This document shows, piece after piece, positions 45,033-54,500 of a stretch of DNA of 64,000 nt. The stretch spans positions 160,888 to 224,887 of the forward strand of contig CBFHVO010000001.1 in assembly GCA_965659125.1 (NCBI GenBank), written 5' to 3'. A model generated the notes under the pieces. That model was not told where the DNA came from and did not search any database. It worked only from the letters and a program-made list of their open reading frames with translations. Position 1 is the first letter of the stretch; the number at the start of each line of letters is the position of its first letter. The DNA comes from Luteolibacter sp965659125. GTDB taxonomy: Bacteria; Verrucomicrobiota; Verrucomicrobiia; Verrucomicrobiales; Akkermansiaceae. A program made the translations under genes and the position numbers.

Positions 45033-46532
45033 TCAGTGGGCGGCAGTGACTTCACCGGCATTGTCGATGTCGCCCTCTTCGCCGTGGGGGCTGGCCTGGT
45101 CGTGGGCGGTCGCAAGCAGGGTCGGGTGAGTGCTGCGGCGACCGAGTCGCAACCACATCAGAGCGAGGTGGAGGAAAAAGAAGACGTTGGAAAAGAGAAT
45201 CAGTGCCCAAGAAATGGTGATGGCCCAGGCATAGGGGCGGGCGCGCCCAAGATCGGTGGCCTGCCAGTCCTCAATTCCAATGCCTTGCTGGAGACCCCCG
45301 AAAATGGCGGTCAACGCAACGAAAACCACACCGTAGCAGGAAAGCAGGAAGTGCATGGAGATCAGGCGGCGGGAAATCCACTCACGGCGCGTAATGCGCG
45401 GCACGATGAAGTAGGCTGCTCCGAACATCACCATGCTGAAGAAACCGTAGATAACGAGAACGTCAAATCCGTATCCTGAAATGGTGAATTGGGACTTCTG
45501 CAGGGTTTCAATCCCCTCAAACGGCAGATTGAGAATGACTGCCGAGACGGCCATGATGATGAGGCCGGTGACGCCGGCGGTCACGAATCGCAGGGAAGGG
45601 CTCTGCGCGAGAGTTTCCTTGTCGGAAAGCATGGTACGCAGGGTGTTAACGGCCGCAGCAGTGGCGGGAATGGCAATCAAAGCGGTGGCGGCGGCTCCAA
45701 GATACGGCAGGAAGGCGGGAATCGGCGCACCCGCGAGCTTCTGCATTCCTGCCCAAGGGGCGATGATGGCCAGTGACCAGAAGCCCATCTTAGAGAGCGA
45801 GTAGCTGAATACCGGACGACCGGTAACCTTGGGTGCCAGGTAATAAGCGGCGCCGAGAGCAACCGGGGTAAAGAAGAGAAATAGCATGCCCGAGTGGAAC
45901 CAGGCATTGATGCCGGCGTTCATCACCGGATGGCCGTCAAGGCAGTGCAGCAAAGTGTTGGCGGTGATGTAGATCCAGGGAAACCAGACCATCGCAGCCA
46001 GCAGATACCACTGAGTGACGTAGACATGGCCCTTGGGGCGCACGCGGAACTGGATGAAGGACCAAACCGTGATGATGAAGTAGCTGATCAACAGAACGGG
46101 CCATGCAAAGGCCGGAAACTCCATCCAAGGCATGCCGGTGCCGTGACCGAAGAGAATGCCGAGAACACCGATGGAAACCCCAAGGTTCCAGATGTGACCG
46201 GCGGTCAGAATGGTGCCGGCCGCCGTGCACTCCTTACGCGATAGGCGGGCCATCAACCACAAAATGACCGCGAAAGCGGCCTGCATCCCCCAACCATAGA
46301 CCAAGACATTGATGTGGGCCGGAAAGACCCGGCCGTAGCTAAGCAAGGGGCAGCTGCTGAGGAATTCTGGATGATGCATCTTGGCCGAGGCGATCACTCC
46401 CAGGAGGATGGAAATCGCCAGCCAGGCGGCACCGCTGGTCAGAAAGAACATGACCGGGTGGCGCAGCGAGCGGTCGATACCGGCACGCAGTTGGGCGTCT
46501 TCAGTCGTGATTGGAGTATCTGGGGATGACAT
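45033..46532 (-). CDS. CcoN-like (cbb3 subunit I) protein lacking CuB and heme-ligand histidines
   Basis: The 499-aa protein has about 12 helices and overall CcoN similarity: FPAHINVLVYGWG (His73, the position of a low-spin heme ligand), AAYYLAPKVTGRPVFSYSLS and YFIVPRITRREWISRRLIS. In CcoN the CuB pair lies in AGPHHLHY; here the same place reads WAGMQKLAGAP. The heme b3/b ligands lie in TxGHxHxG; here it reads FTISGYGFDV. The third CuB His (WYGHN) is shifted: WFHSG, His213. It therefore cannot be an oxygen reductase by the known mechanism. It is intact, without frameshift, and lies between two cytochrome genes in the ACIII-caa3 operon, so it is likely a retained structural or electron-transfer subunit. 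Confidence 0.88.
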   Translation of the reverse strand: MSSPDTPITTEDAQLRAGIDRSLRHPVMFFLTSGAAWLAISILLGVIASAKMHHPEFLSSCPLLSYGRVFPAHINVLVYGWGMQAAFAVILWLMARLSRKECTAAGTILTAGHIWNLGVSIGVLGILFGHGTGMPWMEFPAFAWPVLLISYFIITVWSFIQFRVRPKGHVYVTQWYLLAAMVWFPWIYITANTLLHCLDGHPVMNAGINAWFHSGMLFLFFTPVALGAAYYLAPKVTGRPVFSYSLSKMGFWSLAIIAPWAGMQKLAGAPIPAFLPYLGAAATALIAIPATAAAVNTLRTMLSDKETLAQSPSLRFVTAGVTGLIIMAVSAVILNLPFEGIETLQKSQFTISGYGFDVLVIYGFFSMVMFGAAYFIVPRITRREWISRRLISMHFLLSCYGVVFVALTAIFGGLQQGIGIEDWQATDLGRARPYAWAITISWALILFSNVFFFLHLALMWLRLGRRSTHPTLLATAHDQASPHGEEGDIDNAGEVTAAH

Positions 46533-46540
46533 CGTGAAAA

Positions 46541-47308
46541 TCAGGGTTGGATCAGATCCTTGACAGTGAGCGGCGGCTTGCCGACTTCGCTACGCAGCAT
46601 CTTAACCTGCTCGGCTTTGACGGCGGGTGCCTTGTTGCCCCAGCTGTTGCGAACATAGGTGAGCACGGCGGCCATCTGGTCGTCGGTCTGGTAGTTGAGC
46701 GCGGCCATGCCAACGGGCAGATTGTATTGCTTGCCGGCCACGGTGATCGGGCCGTTGAGCCCACGCATCTGGATGCGGATCAGGTTGGAGACCGGACCGG
46801 TCACCCATTCAGAATTGGCGAGAGGTGGTGCAAGGTTGGGCACGCCTTCGCCATTCTGACCGTGACAGGCCGCGCAAACCAGGTAGTTGGCCTTGCCTGT
46901 AGCCATGACGGTCTCGTCGATGGGGCCCTCCTCGGTCAGGGCGTCAACCTCGGCGTAGTCGGCGCCGGGGCCTTCAGCGAGTCTCTTGGCGGTAGCGGAA
47001 CCGGGCACAATTTGTTCGGGCTTCTCTACAGCCACCGGCTTGGAGTTCGCCAATGACTTCGCGACTCCCGAAATGGCGGCTTCGATCGCTTCGGGAGACA
47101 GATCTTGGAGCTGAGCGGCTTCGAGCGCGGCCTTGGTTTGATAGCGCTTCTCGGCGGCAAGCTCCTCGAGACTATCGGGCTTGTCGCGGTTGAAGAAGGC
47201 GATCAAAGCCAGGGAGATGGCAAAGATCAGCAAGATGCCGAGTCCCATCCAAAAGGCGGAGAATCGTATGAAGGGGTTGTCGCGGTTGGGATCCATCTTG
47301 AGACGCAA
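46541..47308 (-). CDS. Membrane-anchored monoheme cytochrome c
   Basis: The protein (255 aa, or 251 aa from ATG 47296) has one N-terminal helix (FSAFWMGLGILLIFAISLAL), a linker rich in Ala/Glu (about residues 45-130), and a C-terminal cytochrome c domain with VCAACHGQNGEGVPNLAPPL, the heme motif, and LPVGMAALNY with the likely axial Met. It lies 5 bp downstream of actF and 8 bp upstream of the ccoN-like gene, so it is tightly coupled. It resembles the cytochrome at 43492-44259 in layout and in its final TYVRNSWGN, suggesting duplication. Confidence 0.88.
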   Translation of the reverse strand: MRLKMDPNRDNPFIRFSAFWMGLGILLIFAISLALIAFFNRDKPDSLEELAAEKRYQTKAALEAAQLQDLSPEAIEAAISGVAKSLANSKPVAVEKPEQIVPGSATAKRLAEGPGADYAEVDALTEEGPIDETVMATGKANYLVCAACHGQNGEGVPNLAPPLANSEWVTGPVSNLIRIQMRGLNGPITVAGKQYNLPVGMAALNYQTDDQMAAVLTYVRNSWGNKAPAVKAEQVKMLRSEVGKPPLTVKDLIQP

Positions 47309-47313
47309 AGAAA

Positions 47314-48654
47314 TCAGTTCGAGAGGTTGGCGGATTCGAGAATGCGCGGATCGCGGTTCGGGTAGAGCGAATGTTGACCCAGGGCACGCAGCAGGAAAAA
47401 GAGGAAGGCCGCACCGATGGTGATGAAGGCAAGAATGTCACCCAAGAAGGCCCCGGGAATGGAGACACGGATGTCACCATACGCTGGGTCAATGTTGCCC
47501 AGCGAAACACCGCGCTCGGGAATGGCGATGAGGTAGTGATCCAGCACGTGCATGCCGAGGGTGTAGATGGCCACAATGGAGAGAGTGCGCGGGTTGCGCT
47601 TGAGCCAGGCTTGCAGCAGCACCACGAAGGGCACCACGAAGTGACCGAAGACCAGCACGATCATGGCGGTGTTCCAGTGACCGGTGTTGCGGATCAGGAA
47701 GTAGGAGGTTTCCTCGGTGATTCCCGCATACCAGATTAGGAAATACTGGGAGAAGGAAATGTAGGCCCAGAAGACCGTGAAGGCAAAAAGCAGCTTGCCC
47801 ATGATGTGGTAGTGCTCGCCGTTGGTGACCTTCTGCAGGTGACCTTTGGACTGCAGCCAGGCGCAGACCAGAATGATTACCGCCATCGAGTTGAGGGCGG
47901 AACCGGCGAAGAGGTAGACACCCCACATGGTGGAAAACCACTTGTAGTCGAGCGCCATCATGAAATCAAAGCCGGTGAAGGTGATGACCAGCGCGAAGAT
48001 GATCAGCGTGTAGGTGGAATGAAAGCGGGCCTTGAAGAGGCGGGAGGTTCCGGGATTGGGATCGGTATCCTGGTCGGTGGACAGCTTGCGCAGGAAGAAG
48101 ATCACCGCGCTCAGGCCCACACCCCAGAAAATGATGCGGGCATACCAGAACGGCAGGTTCATGTACCACAGCTTATTGTAGAGCAAGTGGTCGGTGTGAT
48201 GGAGATACTCCTTCATCGGTTCTTCACCGGCACCGCGGTGGATGTTCATCCACTCATAGAGGTATTGTTGGACCGACGGAAAGAGCAGCGGGATACCGAA
48301 GAGGAACATCCATGGGTAGGTGGAACCGAGGTTCTCGAAGGTGCGGCGAACCGAAGTCCCCCACCCCGAATTGGAGACGTTGTGCAGTAGCGTCCAGAAA
48401 CAGCCGCCGATGGAGAGCGTTAGGAAGAAGTAGAAGGCGAAGAGCCAGGAGTAGGTGTAGCTACCCTGGGTGATGCCCTTGGCCGGAATCTCGGCTTTCG
48501 GATCCGGCTGGGGTCCCCAGAAAAGCAGGTAAATGCTGATCAGGGTGCCAATCAAAGCGACCGCGGCAGCGATCATCTTCACCTTAGCAATCTTGGAATT
48601 GTCAAGGTGATCGCCGTCGATCTTGATGTCGGAGGATGTGACGTGGTGTCCCAT
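47314..48654 (-). CDS. actF: Alternative complex III subunit ActF
   Basis: The 446-aa integral membrane protein has about ten helices and the ActF-type (quinol:cytochrome c oxidoreductase quinone-binding subunit) pattern, including SWLFAFYFFLTLSIGGCFWT, TFTGFDFMMALDYKWFSTMWG and FSQYFLIWYAGITEETSYF. ActF is the smaller, NrfD-related membrane partner of ActC. It is last of the act genes, and a cytochrome gene follows at 5 bp. Length is close to the Rhodothermus and Flavobacterium proteins. Confidence 0.93.
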   Translation of the reverse strand: MGHHVTSSDIKIDGDHLDNSKIAKVKMIAAAVALIGTLISIYLLFWGPQPDPKAEIPAKGITQGSYTYSWLFAFYFFLTLSIGGCFWTLLHNVSNSGWGTSVRRTFENLGSTYPWMFLFGIPLLFPSVQQYLYEWMNIHRGAGEEPMKEYLHHTDHLLYNKLWYMNLPFWYARIIFWGVGLSAVIFFLRKLSTDQDTDPNPGTSRLFKARFHSTYTLIIFALVITFTGFDFMMALDYKWFSTMWGVYLFAGSALNSMAVIILVCAWLQSKGHLQKVTNGEHYHIMGKLLFAFTVFWAYISFSQYFLIWYAGITEETSYFLIRNTGHWNTAMIVLVFGHFVVPFVVLLQAWLKRNPRTLSIVAIYTLGMHVLDHYLIAIPERGVSLGNIDPAYGDIRVSIPGAFLGDILAFITIGAAFLFFLLRALGQHSLYPNRDPRILESANLSN

Positions 48655-48681
48655 TGTGGTACGAACGATAAGGTGAGAAAT

Positions 48682-49335
48682 TTATTCCGAGGTGGAGGCC
48701 TTCTTCGCGGCTTGAAGGGTGTGGATGTAGGCGATGATCGCCCAACGGTCGCGGACTGGAATGTTGTAGCCGTAGCCACCCATCTGGCCCTTGCCCATGG
48801 TGATGACTTCGTAGAGCCGGCCGTCGGGGTAAACTTCCGGTGAAATCTGGTTGAGCTTGGCGTTGGGATTGCCCGCGACCGGCACGCCGTATTGGGCGGT
48901 AATGCCATTGCCATTGCCTGAATCACCATGGCAGACCGCGCAGTAGATGCCGTAGCGCTCCTCTCCGCGGCGGATCAACGCCTCCGCCGATTCAGCGCTC
49001 AGCTCCAATTCCTCGGGCATGCCGTTGCCGTAGTAATCACCAACATGGCCGGTATAGTAATAGCCGGTCTGGCCGCCAAATTCATATTCGGGAATCCCGC
49101 CAATCTCTCGCTCGCCATGCGGGTTGAAACCCCGGGCCTGGGTGCCGAGCACCGGCAGACGCGCACCTTGCCCGTCGGCGAAGAAGTCACTGGGCTTCTG
49201 GGCACGAAGCTTGTCCTGCTCGTCCATGTCCGGGAAGACCCGGACCGGCGGTTCGGGAAACTTCTGGCCGCGAAAGCCGAGGATGCCAACGACCACGAGT
49301 GCGATCAGAGCGTAGGCTAGAAAGAAGTAGCGCAT
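48682..49335 (-). CDS. actE: Alternative complex III monoheme cytochrome c ActE
   Basis: The 217-aa protein has an N-terminal membrane segment (YFFLAYALIALVVVGILGFR) and a monoheme cytochrome c domain with YCAVCHGDSGNGNGI and the axial Met in GKGQMGGYGYNI. The ending RWAIIAYIHTLQAAK is typical of ActE. It is the probable electron exit of alternative complex III. Unlike lipoprotein ActE of some species, no lipobox is seen. Confidence 0.93.
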   Translation of the reverse strand: MRYFFLAYALIALVVVGILGFRGQKFPEPPVRVFPDMDEQDKLRAQKPSDFFADGQGARLPVLGTQARGFNPHGEREIGGIPEYEFGGQTGYYYTGHVGDYYGNGMPEELELSAESAEALIRRGEERYGIYCAVCHGDSGNGNGITAQYGVPVAGNPNAKLNQISPEVYPDGRLYEVITMGKGQMGGYGYNIPVRDRWAIIAYIHTLQAAKKASTSE

Positions 49336-49348
49336 CTGGAGTTAGATA

Positions 49349-49384
49349 TTGGGAGATTGGGTATTGGGTATTGGGAGATTGAGG
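49349..49384. repeat. 7/8-bp tandem repeat (TTGGGTA/TTGGGAGA) between actE and actD
   Basis: Units TTGGGAGA, TTGGGTA, TTGGGTA, TTGGGAGA and a partial TTGAGG follow one another and fill the 53-bp gap between the two genes of the operon. On the other strand they read like the CAATATC/CCAATATC array at 63564-63594. Confidence 0.75.
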
Positions 49385-49388
49385 ACGA

Positions 49389-49943
49389 CTAATCTTCTTC
49401 TTCAACGAGTTCGATGTTGTCGCCGCCGATTTGCTCAAGGAACTGCTTGGTTGCCTCGGCGTCAAAGCTGCCGTCCCGGGCTTCGATGGCGATGAAGAAA
49501 CCGTCATCGGTGGCACGGTGAAACTGGCGGCTGGCGAACAGCGGGTGGTTAAGACGCGGCAACTGAATCAGACCCAGCAAGCCGAAGAGCACGGTGAAAC
49601 CCGAGAACAGAATGGTCAGCTCGAACATCACGGGGAAGAAGGCCGGCACGGTGAAAATGTTGGCGGGTTTGGCCTGAACCACAGTCGGATAGATGACCAC
49701 CTGTGTGGTGTAAGCGAGAGTGAAAGCGGTGATGGTGCCGGTGATGCCGCCGAAGAAGACGAACCAAGGTAGAATGGAGCGCTTCATACCCATCGCCGCA
49801 TCCAGTCCGTGGATGGGATAGGGCGAATAGCAGTCCCATTTCTTAACCCCGGCATCGCGAACTTTCTCCGCCGCCTTGTAAAGGGCGGAGGCGCTCTTGA
49901 ACTCGGCCAGATAACCGTAGACTCGTTTGCGGGTGGTGCTCAC
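49389..49943 (-). CDS. actD: Alternative complex III subunit ActD (DUF3341)
   Basis: The 184-aa protein starts with a soluble domain (RKRVYGYLAEFKSASALYKA, then a CYSPYPIHGLDAAMG segment) followed by two transmembrane helices (WFVFFGGITGTITAFTLAYT and FPVMFELTILFSGFTVLFGL) and an acidic C-terminus. This is the DUF3341 pattern of ActD, a peripheral/membrane subunit of alternative complex III. It lies 31 bp downstream of actC in the same operon. Confidence 0.93.
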   Translation of the reverse strand: MSTTRKRVYGYLAEFKSASALYKAAEKVRDAGVKKWDCYSPYPIHGLDAAMGMKRSILPWFVFFGGITGTITAFTLAYTTQVVIYPTVVQAKPANIFTVPAFFPVMFELTILFSGFTVLFGLLGLIQLPRLNHPLFASRQFHRATDDGFFIAIEARDGSFDAEATKQFLEQIGGDNIELVEEED

Positions 49944-49974
49944 TTGTATGACTTATTGGTTAAATTCTTGGGGC

Positions 49975-51465
49975 TCAGGCGCCTTTCGCCTCTTCCAGTT
50001 CCTTCTGGTAGGCGGCCTCGACCTTCACGCCGTCGTCGGGATGACCTTCGATGTCATCAAAGTGGGGATCGCTCTCCTCCTTGGTCCATTTGACCTCGGC
50101 AATGTTGATGCAGGGCAGGAAACGCAGGAAAAGCATGAACAGGGCGAGGAACATGCCGATGGTGCCGACAAAGAGCAGTTGGTCCTGACCGGAGGGGCTG
50201 TAGGTCTTCCAGTCGCCGGGTAGCCACATGCGGGCCAGGGTGGTGACGATGATGACAAAACGCTCGAACCACATGCCGACGTTCACACACATCGCAACGG
50301 CCATGACCACCCAGAGGTTTTCACGGCACTTCTTGAACCAGAAGACTTGGGGTGAAAGCACGTTGAGCGACATCATCGCGGCGTAGGCCCACCAGTAGGG
50401 GCCGGCAATGCGGAACTTGAAGGCGTTCATCTCATAGAGCGCACCCGAGTAGAATGCCACGAAGAGCTCCATCAAATAGGCATAACCGACAATGGTACCC
50501 GTCAAGAGGATGATCTTGGCCATGTTGTCGATGTGCTTCATGGTGATCAGATCCTGCAGGCCATAAACGAAACGGGCCGGGATCATGATGGTGAGCACCA
50601 TGGCAAAGCCACCGAAGATCGCACCCGCCACGAAGTAGGGTGGGAAAATGGTGGTGTGCCAGCCGGGAACCACCGAGGTCGCGAAGTCAAAGGAAACAAC
50701 CGAGTGCACCGAAAGCACCAGTGGGGTGGAGAGAGCTGCGAGAAGCAGGTAGGCCATTTCGTAGTGGCTCCACTGGCGGTTGCCCCCGCGCCAACCCAGC
50801 GAGAAGATACCGTAAAGCACTTTGCGCAGACCCTTCTTGCAGCGGTCGCGAATGGTCGCGAGGTCGGGAACCATGCCAAGATACCAAAAGATCAGCGAGA
50901 TGGTGAAGTAGGTGGACACCGCAAACACGTCCCAGAGCAGCGGCGACTTGAAGTTCTGCCAAATGGCATTGGCATTGGGCACCGGAGCGAGGAACCAGGC
51001 GAACCAGACACGCCCGACGTGGAAGGCGGGAAAGATACCCGCGCACATCACCGCAAAGATGGTCATTGCCTCCGCGGCGCGGTTGATCGAGGTCCGCCAA
51101 TTCTGACGGGTGAGGAAGAGAATCGCGGAGATCAGCGTTCCCGCGTGACCGATACCAATCCAGAACACGAAATTGACGATGGGCCAACCCCACATCACCC
51201 GGTTGGTGTTGCCCCAAACACCGACACCGGTCGAAACCAGGTGGAACAGGCCGCCACCAACGCCGATGGCCGCGATCAGGGCGGAAGGCAGGAAGAGCAT
51301 CCACCAGAGCAAGGGCTGGCGGTTCTCAAGCACGCCGCAAATGCGCTCGGTGATCCAGTGATAGGAGCGGCCTTCAAGGACGAGTTTCTCGCGCTTAAGC
51401 ACCGGCAACTTCACATCGGACGCAGCGTCCTGAGCAGTCTGGGCGATCTCTGAAGAGGATGACAT
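49975..51465 (-). CDS. actC: Alternative complex III subunit ActC (NrfD-like)
   Basis: The 496-aa protein has about ten membrane helices of the NrfD/PsrC type and is the probable menaquinol-oxidising subunit. Characteristic stretches are WGWPIVNFVFWIGIGHAGTL, VHSVVSFDFATSVVPGWHTT and FPPYFVAGAIFGGFAMVLTI, followed by ARFVYGLQDLIT. The C-terminal tail is acidic and soluble. Length and order match known ActC. It lies 39 bp downstream of actB. Confidence 0.95.
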   Translation of the reverse strand: MSSSSEIAQTAQDAASDVKLPVLKREKLVLEGRSYHWITERICGVLENRQPLLWWMLFLPSALIAAIGVGGGLFHLVSTGVGVWGNTNRVMWGWPIVNFVFWIGIGHAGTLISAILFLTRQNWRTSINRAAEAMTIFAVMCAGIFPAFHVGRVWFAWFLAPVPNANAIWQNFKSPLLWDVFAVSTYFTISLIFWYLGMVPDLATIRDRCKKGLRKVLYGIFSLGWRGGNRQWSHYEMAYLLLAALSTPLVLSVHSVVSFDFATSVVPGWHTTIFPPYFVAGAIFGGFAMVLTIMIPARFVYGLQDLITMKHIDNMAKIILLTGTIVGYAYLMELFVAFYSGALYEMNAFKFRIAGPYWWAYAAMMSLNVLSPQVFWFKKCRENLWVVMAVAMCVNVGMWFERFVIIVTTLARMWLPGDWKTYSPSGQDQLLFVGTIGMFLALFMLFLRFLPCINIAEVKWTKEESDPHFDDIEGHPDDGVKVEAAYQKELEEAKGA

Positions 51466-51504
51466 GATCGAAATTCGGGATGAGGAAGTTTGAGAGAGTC
51501 AGGC

Positions 51505-54500
51505 TCAGGCCATGTGGATGGTGGCCTTACCGATGAACTTGGCGTCCGGCATATCCGGGTTGGGGTTCTTGACGCGGGCCAGATAGCTGGTGCGCGGGCG
51601 AGTGCCGACGTAGTTGAGCAGGTCGTAGTTGCGCTTGAGCTCCTTGGCTCGTCCCATCTCGGACTTCTTGCCGTCCTTGAGGTTGCCGAAGCTGATGGCA
51701 CCGGCGGGACAAGCTTCCTGACAGGCAGCCTTCACCGAATCGACGGGAATGCGTAGGGTGTCGGTCTTGACCTCCATGTCGGTGGAAGTCTTGCCAGCGA
51801 TGAGAGCCTCCTGCTTCTGGCCGCGCTTCTGGCGGATCACCGCATCCTTGAGGCGCTGCACACAGTAGGTGCACTTTTCCATCACACCGCGCATGCGCAC
51901 GGTGACGTTCGGGTTCTTTTGCAGGTGATCCGGCCCTCCCTCGTCCTTCTTGCCCAGCGGGCCGCGGGTAAGGTTGTGTTTGATGAGCGGGTTGCGCTTG
52001 TTGTAATCGAAGAAGTTAAAGCGGCGTGCCTTGTAGGGGCAGTTGTTGGCGCAGTAACGGGTGCCGATGCAGCGGTTGTAGGCCATGGCGTTAAGGCCAT
52101 CCTCGGTGTGCACGGTGGCATTGACCGGACAAACGGTCTCACAGGGGGCGGATTCACACTGCACACAGGCCACCGGCTGGGGCACCATCGCTGGGTTGTC
52201 CTTCACCCACTCGGGTGCCTTCTGTTTCTTGCCGTCCGTGTCGTAGTATTTCTCCTGGCTCGCGTAGTAGCGGTCCATGCGAATCCAGTGCATTTCACGA
52301 CCCATGGCGACCTGCTCCTTGCCGACAATCGGGATGTTGTTCTCGGCCTGACAGGCAACGGTACAGGCGGAGCAACCCATACACGCAGTGAGGTCGATGG
52401 CCATGCCCCATTGATGAAGCGGATCGTTGATGAGCTTCTGGGCCTCGCCGTCCTTGCCGGGATCCCAGGTGGAGGACCCCTCGGGCTTGTACAGATAGAC
52501 ATTGGGCGGTGCATGGGAGTCCACGCCCTGTTTGGCGACCTTGGCAAGCTGGGCATCGAAGTCGCCCTTCTTCTTGTCCTTCATGGTCGAGATCTCACGG
52601 GCAAGTGCACGGCCATACATGGCGTGATGCTCCTGAGTCAGCGCGACCGGATAGCGACCCTTGGTCAGCTCGACCTTGGCGCCGGTGGCGAAGTAAGGGG
52701 TGTCGGACTTGCGCAGCGGATACACATCGAAGCCGCGGTTCACGCCGACCAAGCCGACGTGATCCTGATTGACCTGCTTGCGGCCGAGATCGTCTTCATG
52801 GTTGATGCCTTGACCATAACCGACTGGGATGACCACCGTATTTTCGGCCTGGCCGAAGGAAATCAGGACAGGAAATTCAAGCGTCTCACCATTGAGAGTG
52901 ACCTTGATCATCGGGGCGGTGCGATTCTGACCTTCACCATCGGGGCCCACCGCAGCGTATTTGCCTTCCACAGGAATGAATCCAAGAGCCTTGGTCTTGG
53001 GCTCCAACTTGAGGATCTCGTCATAGATGCCGAGTTTCTTGGCGGTCTTGGGAGCGATCAAGGCCGCGTTGTCCCAGGTGAGTTTGGAAATGGGGTCAGG
53101 AACTTCCTGCAGCCAGCCGTTGTCGATGTAGCGACCATCGTAAATGGAGGCGTCGGTGGCGAAAATGACTTCCAGAGAGGATGAGGAGGGGGCCTTTTGA
53201 GCCTTGTTGAGGACACCTTTGCCGCTGGCAACCTTGGCTTCAGGATAAACGGACGACTCGTAATAACCGTTGCGAAGCAGTTGCTTCCACGCCGCCTGGC
53301 CGGATTCCCCGATTTCGGGATCAGTAAAGGTCTTGCGCACCGCGTCATAGGCCGGAGAGGCGGAGCCCTCAGGACCCTCGCCATTGATAAGCCGGCCCTC
53401 CTTGTCTAGCAGGGCGATCAGCAGCTCGAGTTCGGAAACGCAGTCCTCGTAGAGCGGCAAAATCATCGGCTGCACCACGCAGTAATAACCACGGGCACTG
53501 CGCGCATCACCCCAACTCTCGAGATAATGGGCGGCGGGAATGTGCCAGCTACTGGCGTGGGCGGTGGCATCGGCACGCTCACCAAGATGAATGGAGGTGA
53601 CGCCTTGCTTGGTCAGCGCGTCAGCGAAGCCGAGATCGGCCGGAGCATCGAAAACCGGGTTGGAAGGCGTCAGCAGGATGACGGTGTCGATGCGACCCTT
53701 TTCAAGGTCGGCGGTGAGATCGGCGATCGAGCCAAGGCCGGTGGCTTCGGACTGCAGGACCTGCATGGGCTTGCCTGCGCCCAGACTGCCAAGCGCACGG
53801 TTGATTTCAACTGCCAGATAGCGAACTGCCTTGCTCTGGCGTGAACCGGCGACAACCAGCGAGCGATTAGCGCTTTTCTTGAGATCTTCGCACAGGGCGT
53901 CAACCCACTTTTGCTGATCAGCGTCGAGCTTCGGAGCGGTGATACCGGGAACGATCTTGGCAGCCACCGCCTCGGCGATAACCTGCACCTGACTGGGAGC
54001 AACGCGCAGACGGTGATCGGCCATGCCGCCGGTGAGTGAATAGGCCGCCTCCACCGCGTAGAGGCGGTTCATGCTCTTGGCATCCGCCTTGTGCATGTAG
54101 CCCTTACCCTCCGGCTTGCGACGCTCGAAGAAAGGAGTCACCGGACCTTGCGGGTCGGTCGAGACAAAGTCGCTGTCGAGCGAGAGGATGCGATCGGCCT
54201 TGCTGAAATCGGCCACCATTCTGACCCCTTCGCCACCGATTTGCTCAGCTTCGAGTGCCTCATAACTGTAAAACTTGGCACTGCCGAACTTCCCGGCGAG
54301 TTCCTTGGCGAGACGGCTTCGGGTCGGACTCACGTCGGTACCGAACACAAATCCGACCTTGGTGGAACTGTCAGCAGCGATGGCGCAAAGCAGCGCCTCG
54401 AGCTCCGAGCGATTGGCGCTCATGCCATTCTTGAGCACCTTGCGCGAACGGTTGGTTGCGTAAAGGTTGAGTACCGAGGCTTGGGTGAACACATCGGTGC

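Noticed and set aside
51919..53184. Plus-strand open frame of 421 codons
   Set aside because: It lies antisense within actB; the sequence is Gly/Val/His-rich without domains, as expected from a GC-rich shadow.
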